Assembly: GCA_023483915.1 (NCBI GenBank)
Contig: JAMDEO010000193.1
Span: forward strand, 1-33,525
Direction: 5' to 3'
Length of the DNA stretch: 33,525 bases
From: Actinomycetota bacterium
GTDB taxonomy: Bacteria > Actinomycetota > Thermoleophilia > RBG-16-64-13
Position numbers and translations under genes: made by a program. Under the pieces are notes generated by a model, which was not told the DNA's origin, did no database searches, and was given only the letters and a program-made list of their open reading frames with translations. The stretch's first letter is position 1, and every line of letters starts with the position of its first letter. Shown here piece after piece: positions 7,707 through 14,983 of this stretch.

Positions 7707-8537
7707 TTACGGTATCCGTCCGCCCAGCTCGGTGTAAATCTGTGGCAGGACGTTCCTGAGGTTGGTGTATTCCCGCACGTTATGTTCGGCGAGACCCTGG
7801 ATGGCGACCTCCGGCACTCTCACGCCGTAAGGGAGCATCATCACGGGTTTGCCGTCGATCAGCGTGTAGCCCATCCAGAAGCGCGTGCGAAACTCGATGC
7901 CGCCCGGGATCTCCCGGATGAAGTGGCACATGATGGCCGGCGCGCGGATGGCCCACGGCTCGGCGTTCTGGGGCATATCCAGGCCGTAGCCGCCATAGAC
8001 TGCCGCCACGGCCGGCGGATGGAACCGGTTCATGTCAAAGCCCAGCTCGGCCGGATGGCAGAAGTAGATGAAGATGTCCTCCGGCCCCGTGCCCACGTCT
8101 TCGACAACGTGGTCGGTGCGGCCGTAGATCTTCTCCTTGACCGGCAGGTTGGGGTCGAGCACTCGGGCTCGGTCCTTCTGGCTGATGTTGATGTCATAGT
8201 GGCCCGGCGGATACCAAATCGCATAATGCAGCCCGGCCAGCGAGTGCCAGGCGAACCACCAGTCGAGCATGTTGACTGTAACGCCGGGCATCTTGTTATT
8301 GACGCAGATATATCCAGCCCCATTGGGTAGGTTGCACCAGCCGGTCTCGACCTCGTGGTAGCCGGGATCGAGCAGCCGGTTGATGTCCTCGGGGTAGAGA
8401 GCTTTGGCCGGGTCCATCGGGTTGTCTGGCCTGACGCCCTCCATGAGCTCCCCATCGGGATCATCCACCGGGCGGTAGAAGTACTTTGCGTACGGCTTCG
8501 CCTTCTCTTGGGCGGTCAACTCACGGGTCTTCACCAT
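7707..8537 (-). CDS. PhlG/phloretin-hydrolase-family C-C hydrolase, copy 2
   Basis: This 276-residue protein is of the DAPG hydrolase (PhlG) domain family, whose members phloretin hydrolase and 2,4-diacetylphloroglucinol hydrolase cut a C-C bond beside an aromatic ring using Zn. Family-like segments are GWCNLPNGAGYI, DWWFAWHSL, IWYPPGH, a RFWMGY strand and AEHNVREY. The expected Zn ligands are visible as His113 (PPGH), Glu146 (HVVED) and the His252/Glu256 pair (HNVRE). No signal peptide is seen, so it is cytoplasmic. It is the last gene of the EthD/PhlG operon, 63 bp after the EthD gene. A GGAGG-like site precedes the ATG. The substrate is unknown; an acyl- or aryl-propionyl phenolic is likely. 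Confidence 0.85.
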   Translation of the reverse strand: MVKTRELTAQEKAKPYAKYFYRPVDDPDGELMEGVRPDNPMDPAKALYPEDINRLLDPGYHEVETGWCNLPNGAGYICVNNKMPGVTVNMLDWWFAWHSLAGLHYAIWYPPGHYDINISQKDRARVLDPNLPVKEKIYGRTDHVVEDVGTGPEDIFIYFCHPAELGFDMNRFHPPAVAAVYGGYGLDMPQNAEPWAIRAPAIMCHFIREIPGGIEFRTRFWMGYTLIDGKPVMMLPYGVRVPEVAIQGLAEHNVREYTNLRNVLPQIYTELGGRIP

Positions 8538-8600
8538 GGTATTACCTCCAGTCCGCGCCGCGGGGCCGTGGCCGTCGGGCGCCAGTTGGCGACCGCCGTC

Positions 8601-9389
8601 TCACGGCAGGTAGTAGCGGGTGTCGCGCAGGAACTCATCCGACGGCCGCTCGACCAGGAAGGTGCTGGCAAAATCCACGCCCGGCTTGAAGAATGGGAAC
8701 TTGTCCGTCGTATGCGGGTAGAAGGAATCTGTCGCCCATTCCGGCAGCGTGTAAGCGGGCGGGTTGTCGATCACGGCATTGCGCCAAGCTGCGAATCTGT
8801 CGTACCAAAGCTCGGTCACGCGGTCCCACTGGACCATCATCATGTCATCCGGGGGCGTGGCGTTCGGGTGCCACATACCCGGTAAGGGAACCGGAGGCTT
8901 GACCGCCTTGTAGCTGAAGAAGCGGCGCAGGCCTGGCTGCTTCATCACCTCGGGAGCAACCGTGGTACTTCGCTTGGCCGCGCCCTCGTTCAGACGCACA
9001 CCAAGCGGATAACGGAACATCATGTACCAACGGATGCATGCTCCATCGGCAGAAAAATGGTCCCATCCCAGGAAATCCTCGGTAGGCTGGGCAGGAACGG
9101 CGCAGGTAGCGACCGGGTTCCACACCGGCGCGGGCGTGAAGCAGTAGGCCCCCTTGGGGCCGGGTTCCGGGACTTCGCGCCAGAAGCACTCGGTCACCCG
9201 CCAATTGTAGAAGCCATACGCGCGAGCATCCTCGGGCGCGTTGAGGGCAACATAGCTCTCGTGGCGCTGCAGCCAAGGCCCATAGCGTCGCGCGATTTCC
9301 GAAGAATGGGAGCCGTAGTACCAGCGCTCCATCGGAGCGATGTCGTCTATCGGGAGATCCATCATCACTATCGACTTGATCACTATCAT
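8601..9389 (-). CDS. EthD-domain-like protein, copy 2
   Basis: This 262-residue protein appears to hold two ferredoxin-like EthD-type halves. The first starts at IKSIVMMDLPI with a YYGSHSSEIARRYG helix. The second is around CIRWYMMFRYP and ends with QWDRVTELWYDRFAAW. EthD-like proteins are small dimeric proteins, often co-transcribed with degradation enzymes; some act as decarboxylases or cyclases on polyketides and others have no known activity. The sequence is diverged, so the family call comes partly from its position and length match with the other EthD gene of this operon. AGGAGGAG lies only three bases from the ATG at 9389, so the in-frame GTG at 9383 may be the real start. Confidence 0.65.
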   Translation of the reverse strand: MIVIKSIVMMDLPIDDIAPMERWYYGSHSSEIARRYGPWLQRHESYVALNAPEDARAYGFYNWRVTECFWREVPEPGPKGAYCFTPAPVWNPVATCAVPAQPTEDFLGWDHFSADGACIRWYMMFRYPLGVRLNEGAAKRSTTVAPEVMKQPGLRRFFSYKAVKPPVPLPGMWHPNATPPDDMMMVQWDRVTELWYDRFAAWRNAVIDNPPAYTLPEWATDSFYPHTTDKFPFFKPGVDFASTFLVERPSDEFLRDTRYYLP

Positions 9390-9479
9390 CTCCTCCTTCC
9401 GCTGCCTCAGCTCAGGGTGTCACTGAAGCGCCCCGTCACAATCCCTGCGGCGACACCCCGAGGTCGCGGCAAACTAGGA

Positions 9480-10415
9480 CTAGCAGTACATCGAGTTGCC
9501 GAGTTCTTTGTAGATGCGCGGCAGGAAGTCGCCGAAGCGCGTGAACTCGCGGACGTTATGCCTGGCCAGTCCCTGTACCGCTTCCACCGGGACGGCCACA
9601 TCAGGCGGCAAGCACAGCTCGGGCTTGCCTTCCTCCGTGAAACGGTAGCCCATCCAAAAGCGCGTGCGGTGGCGCAGGCCTCCGGGAACGTCATAGAACG
9701 CGTGGCACATGATGGCGGGCGCGGTGATAGACGTGTCGCACTTCTCCACCGCGACTGCCCAGCCCATGCCGGCCGCACACGTGGCGACTACCTTGTGGAA
9801 GCGATCCATGTCAAAGCCCATGTCGGCTGGGGACCTGAAGGCGATGTCGATGTTCTCGAAGCCGCAGTCGGTGTTTTCCGTCACGTTGTGGACGACGCCC
9901 CAGTTCTTCTCCCGGTTGGGAACGGCGGGATCGAGGATACGGGCCCGGTCGATGGGACTCAACATGATGCCGGCGTGCTGGGGCGGATACCAGATGCGGT
10001 AACGCAGGTCCTCCAAGGGGTGCCAGGCAAACCACCAGTCGATCATGTCCGCGGTGACATCGGGATAGACGATGGTGTTGGCGATGTAGCCGGCGCCATT
10101 GGGGAGGTTGCACCAGCCGACTTCAACCCCGGCTTCCAGCCCGGGAATATCGAGCAGGCGGTTGATCTCTTCTGGGCCAAAGGCCATCGCCGGATCCATG
10201 GGCTGGTCCATGGCGGCGAGATGAGCCGGGTCGGCCGGCTTGATGGGCTCATAGTAATACTTGGCAAAAGGCCGGGCTTCTTCTTCAGGAGTAAGAGGTG
10301 GCAAGGTGGCCTTTATCCGGCTGTCCGCCAGGTTCCGGCTGTAGGTCTTTTGCGCCCGCCACTCAGGCAAGTTCTTGTCTTGGCCCACAGCGGCCGCTGG
10401 ATTCTGAGTCGTCAT
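9480..10415 (-). CDS. PhlG/phloretin-hydrolase-family C-C hydrolase, copy 1
   Basis: This 311-residue paralogue of the 7707-8537 product has a 35-residue N-terminal extension. It shares GWCNLPNGAGYI, DWWFAWHPL, IWYPPQH, the MCH segment, RFWMGY and RHNVREF. Predicted Zn ligands are His147, Glu180, His286 and Glu290, with the same 33-residue His-Glu spacing as the other copy. The ATG at 10415 is chosen because GGAGG lies six bases ahead; the open frame continues upstream into the EthD gene and that part is not this protein. The ending SMYC is unusual. Two copies in one operon suggest two successive C-C cleavages or two substrate ranges. Confidence 0.87.
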   Translation of the reverse strand: MTTQNPAAAVGQDKNLPEWRAQKTYSRNLADSRIKATLPPLTPEEEARPFAKYYYEPIKPADPAHLAAMDQPMDPAMAFGPEEINRLLDIPGLEAGVEVGWCNLPNGAGYIANTIVYPDVTADMIDWWFAWHPLEDLRYRIWYPPQHAGIMLSPIDRARILDPAVPNREKNWGVVHNVTENTDCGFENIDIAFRSPADMGFDMDRFHKVVATCAAGMGWAVAVEKCDTSITAPAIMCHAFYDVPGGLRHRTRFWMGYRFTEEGKPELCLPPDVAVPVEAVQGLARHNVREFTRFGDFLPRIYKELGNSMYC

Positions 10416-10428
10416 CGGATTCCTCCGG

Positions 10429-11220
10429 TCAGTCTTTCGGCGGGGCGTCATCGATGATGCGGACGGGCCGCACGTACAGGAAGAACGACTCCGACCAGTC
10501 GGCGAAGTCGAGCCGGCTTTCCACCATGGCATCGAAGTATTGGCGGAAGGCGCCCACCTGCTCCATGCTGTCAAGGGTGACCGATACCACCATGTCGTAC
10601 ACCGGCGGGTCGACCATCTTGAAATGGGCCCGAGCTGCGGCGTCGTTGTCGTTGATGCGCGACCGCTTACTGACAGTGATCTTGCGGAACATCTCCCGAG
10701 CGTACGACGAGTTAGCCATGGCCTCATCGTGGGCTTGGCGCCACAACCGGTGGTAATCCTGGGGGAAGACCTCGGGCTTACGCATGATGAACTGCATCAC
10801 TTTCACCGCGCCGTGACCGGGCTCACCCAAACCCGGATTGAACTTGGGCCGCGGGTTGGCAACCGGCAGCTCGACCTCTTCCGCCATCACGATGACGTTG
10901 GTTGACTCGTCGGCAAAGAACTTGCCGTCTTGGTTGGCCCGAGACTGCGTCACACCTTTCGGCTCCAGCGTGGCAATCATGTCGCGGAATTCGTCGAAGT
11001 AGAGCTCGACAACCCCCTCGCGGTCGACCGCTCTATTCTTATGGGCGGTGTCGCTCAGCACGCCGAAGGCACCATCGATCACATGATTCTGGATGTAGCG
11101 GGTGATCTTGAAGCGCTCAAGACGGGCAACCGTCCCGTGGTAGTGCTCGATGTAGCGGAAATACTCAGCCCGAGTGAGACCCGGGCGACGGCGTGAGGCC
11201 GCCATGAGCTTGATAGGCAC
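10429..11220 (-). CDS. Double EthD-domain protein, copy 1
   Basis: This protein has 263 residues with two EthD-like units. The first is IKLMAASRRRPGLTRAEYFR with HYHGTVARLERF at about residues 3-45. The second is VKVMQFIMRKP...YHRLWRQAHDE near 140-170, and the domain closes with FRQYFDAMVESRLDFADW. EthD proteins are cytoplasmic and are known as accessory or small-molecule-handling proteins in ether and aromatic degradation. The GTG start at 11220 has GGGAGG about five bases upstream. It is the first gene of the four-gene minus-strand operon and ends 13 bp before the first PhlG gene. Confidence 0.8.
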   Translation of the reverse strand: MPIKLMAASRRRPGLTRAEYFRYIEHYHGTVARLERFKITRYIQNHVIDGAFGVLSDTAHKNRAVDREGVVELYFDEFRDMIATLEPKGVTQSRANQDGKFFADESTNVIVMAEEVELPVANPRPKFNPGLGEPGHGAVKVMQFIMRKPEVFPQDYHRLWRQAHDEAMANSSYAREMFRKITVSKRSRINDNDAAARAHFKMVDPPVYDMVVSVTLDSMEQVGAFRQYFDAMVESRLDFADWSESFFLYVRPVRIIDDAPPKD

Positions 11221-11249
11221 GAAGACCTCCCTTGCGCTGTGATGGACGG

Positions 11250-11277
11250 CACTATAGGACTGTCACTATAGGACTGT
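11250..11277. repeat. Perfect 14-bp tandem repeat in the EthD/PhlG leader
   Basis: CACTATAGGACTGT occurs twice without a gap (11250-11263 and 11264-11277). The pair lies between the predicted minus-strand promoter and the first start codon, roughly +10 to +37 of the transcript. Placement and perfect repetition suggest a repressor binding site in tandem, but a recent slippage duplication is also possible. Confidence 0.6.
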
Positions 11278-11292
11278 TGTGCGCAGTTATCC

Positions 11293-11321
11293 ATCCTAAA
11301 GTGACCATGCCTGCTTGTCAA
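11293..11321 (-). promoter_or_regulatory. Sigma70-type promoter of the EthD/PhlG operon
   Basis: On the minus strand TTGACA (11321-11316) is a perfect -35. After exactly 17 bases comes TAGGAT (11298-11293), a four-of-six -10 match. Transcription would begin near 11286, giving a leader of about 65 bases that contains the tandem repeat. Confidence 0.6.
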
Positions 11322-11418
11322 ATAATGAGGCGTTTCCAAAGTGTGGCATCCTATAGCCTTGGTGCTTTCTGCTCTAAAATAGGGCTCTCCCCTGAGACAT
11401 TGAGAGGCTAAAGAAAGC

Positions 11419-12354
11419 ATGGTAAGGGACCGCTTCCAGGCGCCACACAGTTTGCGCACGTTCCTGGTGCCCGCGGTGTTGGCCATGGTTCTTGGAGCGG
11501 CTTTCCTCTCATACGCGTGTGCCTACTCCGCTGGGGTAACAACCATGAGCGGTCTTTCGGGCTCCCTTAGCGGGGGATATCCTGCCGCTTCCCCCGGTCG
11601 CGAGATCGATGTCGCAGACCTTCCCGCCTCTTTGCCGCCTTCGGCCACCACGCTTACGGTGCCGATCCTCATGTATCACTACGTGGACGAGACGCCACCT
11701 CCGGCCGGCGAATATGCCGTGGGGCTCACGGTGGAAACAGAACAGTTCAGTGCGGAGATGGACTATCTCGCCTCTCACGGTTACCATGCAGTCACCCTGG
11801 AGCAGATCTACGCCGCTGTGGCGGGGCGGAAGCCATTGCCGCGAAAACCCGTCGCAATTACTTTTGACGATGGTGGCCTCGATAATTACATGGTGGCCTT
11901 CCCCATCTTGCGCGCGCACCAATTCGTGGCGACCTTCTTCGTTATAACCGGGTTCGTCGGCCGGCCAATCTGTATGAACTGGCAGCAACTCAAGCAAATG
12001 TATGAGGCCGGCATGGCGATAGAATCGCATACCGTTCATCATCTCGGGTTGACAGGACTTGGTTCGACCCGCCTCAAGGGAGAGCTCGTTCAATCGCGAG
12101 AGTCGATAGAACGAGAGCTGGGTCGCGCCCCTCTGGTCCTTGCTTATCCGGCAAGTAACTACAATGAGTCAGTAATCCGGGCCGCGCGGGCTGCAGGCTA
12201 TCTGATGGGTGTTACCGCCGGTCCTGGGCGCAGCCTGAGCCCAGAATCTCCCTTCACCTGGCCCCGACTCCGGGTATCACGCGGCCTCAGCTTGAAGGCC
12301 TTCGCCCGGCTGGTTGGAGGGGAAGTGCCATCGACGGGTGCGGCGTCGCCCTGA
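11419..12354 (+). CDS. Polysaccharide deacetylase (NodB domain), exported or anchored
   Basis: This 311-residue protein has an N-terminal hydrophobic segment (about 14-38) that is either a signal peptide or a membrane anchor, a Ser/Gly/Pro linker, and a NodB domain from about 78. Carbohydrate esterase family 4 motifs are TFDDGG (Asp150, Asp151) for the base and metal site and ESHTVHH (His204, His208) for the metal. The third motif is altered to AYPASNYN. Such enzymes remove N-acetyl or O-acetyl groups from cell-wall or extracellular polysaccharides. The LMYHYVDE lead-in is typical of the wall-associated subgroup. It is transcribed alone, divergently from the EthD/PhlG operon; TAAAAT at about 11375 could be its -10. 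Confidence 0.88.
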   Translation: MVRDRFQAPHSLRTFLVPAVLAMVLGAAFLSYACAYSAGVTTMSGLSGSLSGGYPAASPGREIDVADLPASLPPSATTLTVPILMYHYVDETPPPAGEYAVGLTVETEQFSAEMDYLASHGYHAVTLEQIYAAVAGRKPLPRKPVAITFDDGGLDNYMVAFPILRAHQFVATFFVITGFVGRPICMNWQQLKQMYEAGMAIESHTVHHLGLTGLGSTRLKGELVQSRESIERELGRAPLVLAYPASNYNESVIRAARAAGYLMGVTAGPGRSLSPESPFTWPRLRVSRGLSLKAFARLVGGEVPSTGAASP

Positions 12355-12357
12355 TCC

Positions 12358-12371
12358 TCGGCTGAGGCCGA
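12358..12371. terminator. Weak hairpin after the deacetylase gene
   Basis: TCGGC and GCCGA form a 5-bp stem around TGAG, just after the deacetylase stop and 40 bases before the end of the convergent protease gene. It is short and has no T-run. Confidence 0.25.
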
Positions 12372-12411
12372 CGACACAGGGCATTGCCGCTCCAGAGTGT
12401 CTTCCGCCGGA

Positions 12412-13206
12412 CTACCTCCCGGTCAGCGCCTGGGCGACGCTCTTCACCACCATGCCGGGAATACCAAAACCGAGGTTCTCAGCTCCGGTCGAACCGGGCG
12501 GAAGGTAGACCTCAGGCATGGCGATAAGCTGGCCCAGGGTGTCGAAACACCCTCCTCCGGAGTTGCCCGGGCTGATAGGGGTGTCGAACTGTACCAGTCC
12601 GGTGAGCGGGGGCTGCCCGGCGGCTGTCTGCAGAGTGCGGTCAAGCCCACTCACGATTCCCAAGGTGACGCTGTTTCTGAAGTCGAGCGGACTGCCTATG
12701 ACTATGGCCCATTCTCCCAGCTGCATGGGCCCGGTGGTCGCAAACTTCACCGGGTTGAGACCGGTCTTGTCGACCTTGATAGCGGCAACATCGTGGGCTG
12801 CGTCTTCGCCCACTATGGTCGCGTTGGTCTGGGTACTGTCACTGAACGTGACCACGATTGACTGCCCCGAGCTAACCGCCCCATCCAAAGTAACCACGTG
12901 GTCGTTGGTCAGGATGATGCCGTCCGAAGTGTAGACCACGCCGGAACCTATCCCCGTGCCGGTCCGGCCCTGCACCGTAGCGGTGACGGCGATATTCACC
13001 ACGCTGCTGAATACCTGGTTGAGCACGTGTTGGGCGGGACTGAAGAGGTCGAATTGTGTCGCCGAAGTGATGCTCGTGGTCGCCCCGCTGCTGCAGCCGG
13101 CGAGAACTAGCAGCCCGGTCAGTATCCCGACGAGAACCAGCGAGAGGGATACGGAGCGCCCCCTCCGGCCGGATGTGCGTCGATGGATTTGCACTTGTGT
13201 TCTCAT
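12412..13206 (-). CDS. Trypsin-like serine protease, lipoprotein, no PDZ domain
   Basis: This 264-residue protein has an Arg-rich N-terminus and a lipobox LVLAGC (Cys38), so it is probably a lipoprotein on the outer face of the membrane. An HtrA-like chymotrypsin-fold domain follows. The triad is visible: His103 in LTNDHVV, Asp139 in AAHDVAAIKV, and Ser216 in SPGNSGGG. DegP/HtrA relatives normally carry a C-terminal PDZ domain; here the protein ends right after the protease domain. It probably handles misfolded or specific envelope proteins. The ATG has GGGAGG about six bases upstream. It follows the MerR-TetR regulator gene on the same strand after 88 bp, so the regulator may control it. Confidence 0.9.
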   Translation of the reverse strand: MRTQVQIHRRTSGRRGRSVSLSLVLVGILTGLLVLAGCSSGATTSITSATQFDLFSPAQHVLNQVFSSVVNIAVTATVQGRTGTGIGSGVVYTSDGIILTNDHVVTLDGAVSSGQSIVVTFSDSTQTNATIVGEDAAHDVAAIKVDKTGLNPVKFATTGPMQLGEWAIVIGSPLDFRNSVTLGIVSGLDRTLQTAAGQPPLTGLVQFDTPISPGNSGGGCFDTLGQLIAMPEVYLPPGSTGAENLGFGIPGMVVKSVAQALTGR

Positions 13207-13294
13207 GTCAGCCTCCCAACGAGCAAGAATGTTCCTTTGCTTAAGAACATACCCAGTTATCGGGAAGCGCCGGCGGGCCGGCGGTGAGAAACAA

Positions 13295-14227
13295 CTAGAC
13301 GGCGGCGGGCGGCACCGGAGGGGGTGTGCCCGCGAGCTTATCCAGAAGGGGGGCGTATCTCTTCAAGTCGGCGCTCAAGTCCAGTCGTCCGGTGAAAAGG
13401 GATTGGACCGCGAGAAAGATGCACAGATCCGTCCACAAGACGTCACGGACAGAGAAACGGTTATCCCAAGACGCACGCATGACAACGTTCTCCAGCGCGC
13501 CAAGAAGGGCGAAGGCCACCAGCTCGTCCGGAGCAGGGAGAGACACTCCCCCCTGCTCGCGCATGGCGTGTAGGTCCTCGAGGGTGCCGTGGGTCATGTC
13601 GCTGTAAGACCGCTCGACAACCTTCCGCATCTCTCCATCCTCATGAAAGGCCTCCGAACGCACCAGTGACATCAGGTCGGGGCTGAGGGCCTGTACCCCG
13701 AAGTACCCTTGGACTCGTGTCAGATCACGGGCGGCCGGATCCGGCTCCGTAGCAAGACGACCCTCGATAAAGTCGTGCATCCAGCTCACGAAGAGCCCGA
13801 AAGACTCAACGAAGAGTTCCTGCTTGGAGGCAAAGTGGTTGTAGAAAACCGGGGGAGTCACCCCAACTTCTTTGATGATGTCCGCAACGCGGGTGCGCTT
13901 GTAGCCTTTGCGGGCGAACAGTCTGGCGGCGGCAGCAAGGATGGACCGCCTGATCTGCTCCGCCTGCTCAGCCACCAGATCAATCTCGGCAGCCTCCGCC
14001 TTGGCCACCATGGGCGCCAGTATTCGCTTGATCTCCTGGAGCCCGAACCCCTGCTCCCTCAGCCGGGAGATCTCACCCAGTAGCTCGATGTGCGAGTGCG
14101 AATAAACAGCCCGGCTGGCGGCAGCCTTCTGGGCCGTGGGGAGCAACCCCTCGCGCACGTAGAAGTAGATCGTGCTGCGGGGTGCGCCGGAGATCTTCTC
14201 AAGCTCGGTGATGCTCAGTGAGTGCAT
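13295..14227 (-). CDS. MerR-TetR fusion transcriptional regulator
   Basis: This 310-residue protein carries two DNA-binding modules. The first ~70 residues are a MerR-type winged helix (ITELEKISGAPRSTIYFYVREGLLP, then LREQGFGLQEIKRIL). Residues about 90-140 are a TetR-type HTH (ILAAAARLFARKGYKRTRVADI and PPVFYNHFASKQELF). A helical TetR-like ligand domain of ~165 residues follows, with a Pro-rich tail. Most regulators carry only one of these heads. The arrangement would allow recognition of a composite site. It is divergent from the small Cys-rich gene and upstream of the protease gene. The ligand is unknown. Confidence 0.88.
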   Translation of the reverse strand: MHSLSITELEKISGAPRSTIYFYVREGLLPTAQKAAASRAVYSHSHIELLGEISRLREQGFGLQEIKRILAPMVAKAEAAEIDLVAEQAEQIRRSILAAAARLFARKGYKRTRVADIIKEVGVTPPVFYNHFASKQELFVESFGLFVSWMHDFIEGRLATEPDPAARDLTRVQGYFGVQALSPDLMSLVRSEAFHEDGEMRKVVERSYSDMTHGTLEDLHAMREQGGVSLPAPDELVAFALLGALENVVMRASWDNRFSVRDVLWTDLCIFLAVQSLFTGRLDLSADLKRYAPLLDKLAGTPPPVPPAAV

Positions 14228-14255
14228 TTCGCCTCAAGGATAGCAGCCCCCTCTA

Positions 14256-14284
14256 TTGGCCGATATGACCGTTCAAAGTACTAT
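14256..14284 (+). promoter_or_regulatory. Candidate promoter of the Cys-rich protein gene
   Basis: TTGGCC (14256-14261) and TACTAT (14279-14284) are separated by 17 bases, 32 bases before the ATG. It lies in the 89-bp divergent gap and could be controlled by the MerR-TetR fusion protein. Confidence 0.4.
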
Positions 14285-14316
14285 AGCGGGAACCTAGAAA
14301 CGAGGTGCCCACAAAG

Positions 14317-14520
14317 ATGGAGTGTAAGAAAGAGACAAATCTCGCCCGCTGCAACTGTAGCTACGGGAGTTGTTCCCGGAAAGGTATGTGCTGCGACTGC
14401 CTGGCCTACCACGTCAGAAGCAGAGAGTTGCCGGCATGCGTTTTCCCAGCCGATGCCGAACGTACTTACGATCGCTCCTACGAGCATTTCGCGCGGCTAA
14501 TCAAAGAGGGAAAGATCTAG
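14317..14520 (+). CDS. Small Cys-rich protein, DUF6485-like
   Basis: This 67-residue protein has eight cysteines (residues 3, 12, 14, 19, 25, 26, 28 and 41), including a CNCSYGSC and a MCCDCLAYH cluster, followed by ELPACVFP and DRSYEHF. I recognise it as the family of small proteins known as DUF6485, whose function is not known. The cysteine pattern suggests Zn or an Fe-S cluster. The ATG at 14317 gives the family-like start MECKKETNLARC; an upstream GTG at 14305 would add four residues. It stands alone between a divergent regulator and the convergent OsmC gene. Confidence 0.8.
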   Translation: MECKKETNLARCNCSYGSCSRKGMCCDCLAYHVRSRELPACVFPADAERTYDRSYEHFARLIKEGKI

Positions 14521-14532
14521 GTCGCCGGAGTT

Positions 14533-14571
14533 GCCGGGCTTGGCGACCCCGCCCGGGGCGGCCGGGCTTGG
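14533..14571. repeat. 11-bp direct repeat in a convergent gap
   Basis: GCCGGGCTTGG occurs at 14533-14543 and at 14561-14571, in the short GC-rich gap between the Cys-rich gene and the OsmC gene. GTCGCC at 14521 can also pair with GGCGAC at 14542. It may be a loose bidirectional terminator. Confidence 0.4.
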
Positions 14572-14577
14572 AAATCG

Positions 14578-14967
14578 TTAGACCACGGATACCGCGAACT
14601 CCGGCTTCTGCCCCAATTGGGCCTTGATAAGGCACGCGCCGGCCGAACGCGCTATGGCTCCCCGGTACTTCTCAGGAAAGGCCTCGGGAACCTTGATCTT
14701 CACCGTTACCGATTCGAGAAGATGCGTCTTCTCACTCCGGACTGCGTCGATGCTCACCCCGGCTCCCTCCAACGACAGCCCATGGTCGTCGAGAAAAGTC
14801 AGCACGTGGAAACCGGTGCAGGTCGCGAGTGAGCAGAGTAGGATGTCAAAAGGGCCGAGCGCGTCTGGGTCCCCGCCTCGGTCGGGAGGAAGCCCGACCT
14901 CGACCGTCAGATCCTTGCTCTGAGCCTGGATCCTCGTGTTGTCTGGGAAGCGCACATCAACATGCAT
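14578..14967 (-). CDS. OsmC-family protein
   Basis: This 129-residue protein has the OsmC/YhfA fold signature. A cysteine lies in LATCTGFHVLTFL (Cys50) and a partner in SAGACLIKA (Cys112), 62 residues apart, as in thiol peroxidases of this family that reduce organic hydroperoxides. The DRGGDPDALGPFDLL-like segment before Cys45 is also typical. It is cytoplasmic, and two copies would form the active dimer. The ATG has AAGGAG six bases upstream and follows the EamA gene stop by 16 bp, so the two are probably co-transcribed. Confidence 0.88.
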   Translation of the reverse strand: MHVDVRFPDNTRIQAQSKDLTVEVGLPPDRGGDPDALGPFDILLCSLATCTGFHVLTFLDDHGLSLEGAGVSIDAVRSEKTHLLESVTVKIKVPEAFPEKYRGAIARSAGACLIKAQLGQKPEFAVSVV

Positions 14968-14983
14968 GCGTGTCTCCTTTCAC

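Noticed and set aside
9057-10457. Long plus-strand open frame opposite the EthD and PhlG genes
   Set aside because: It crosses two real gene boundaries and their ribosome sites and shows no family motif.
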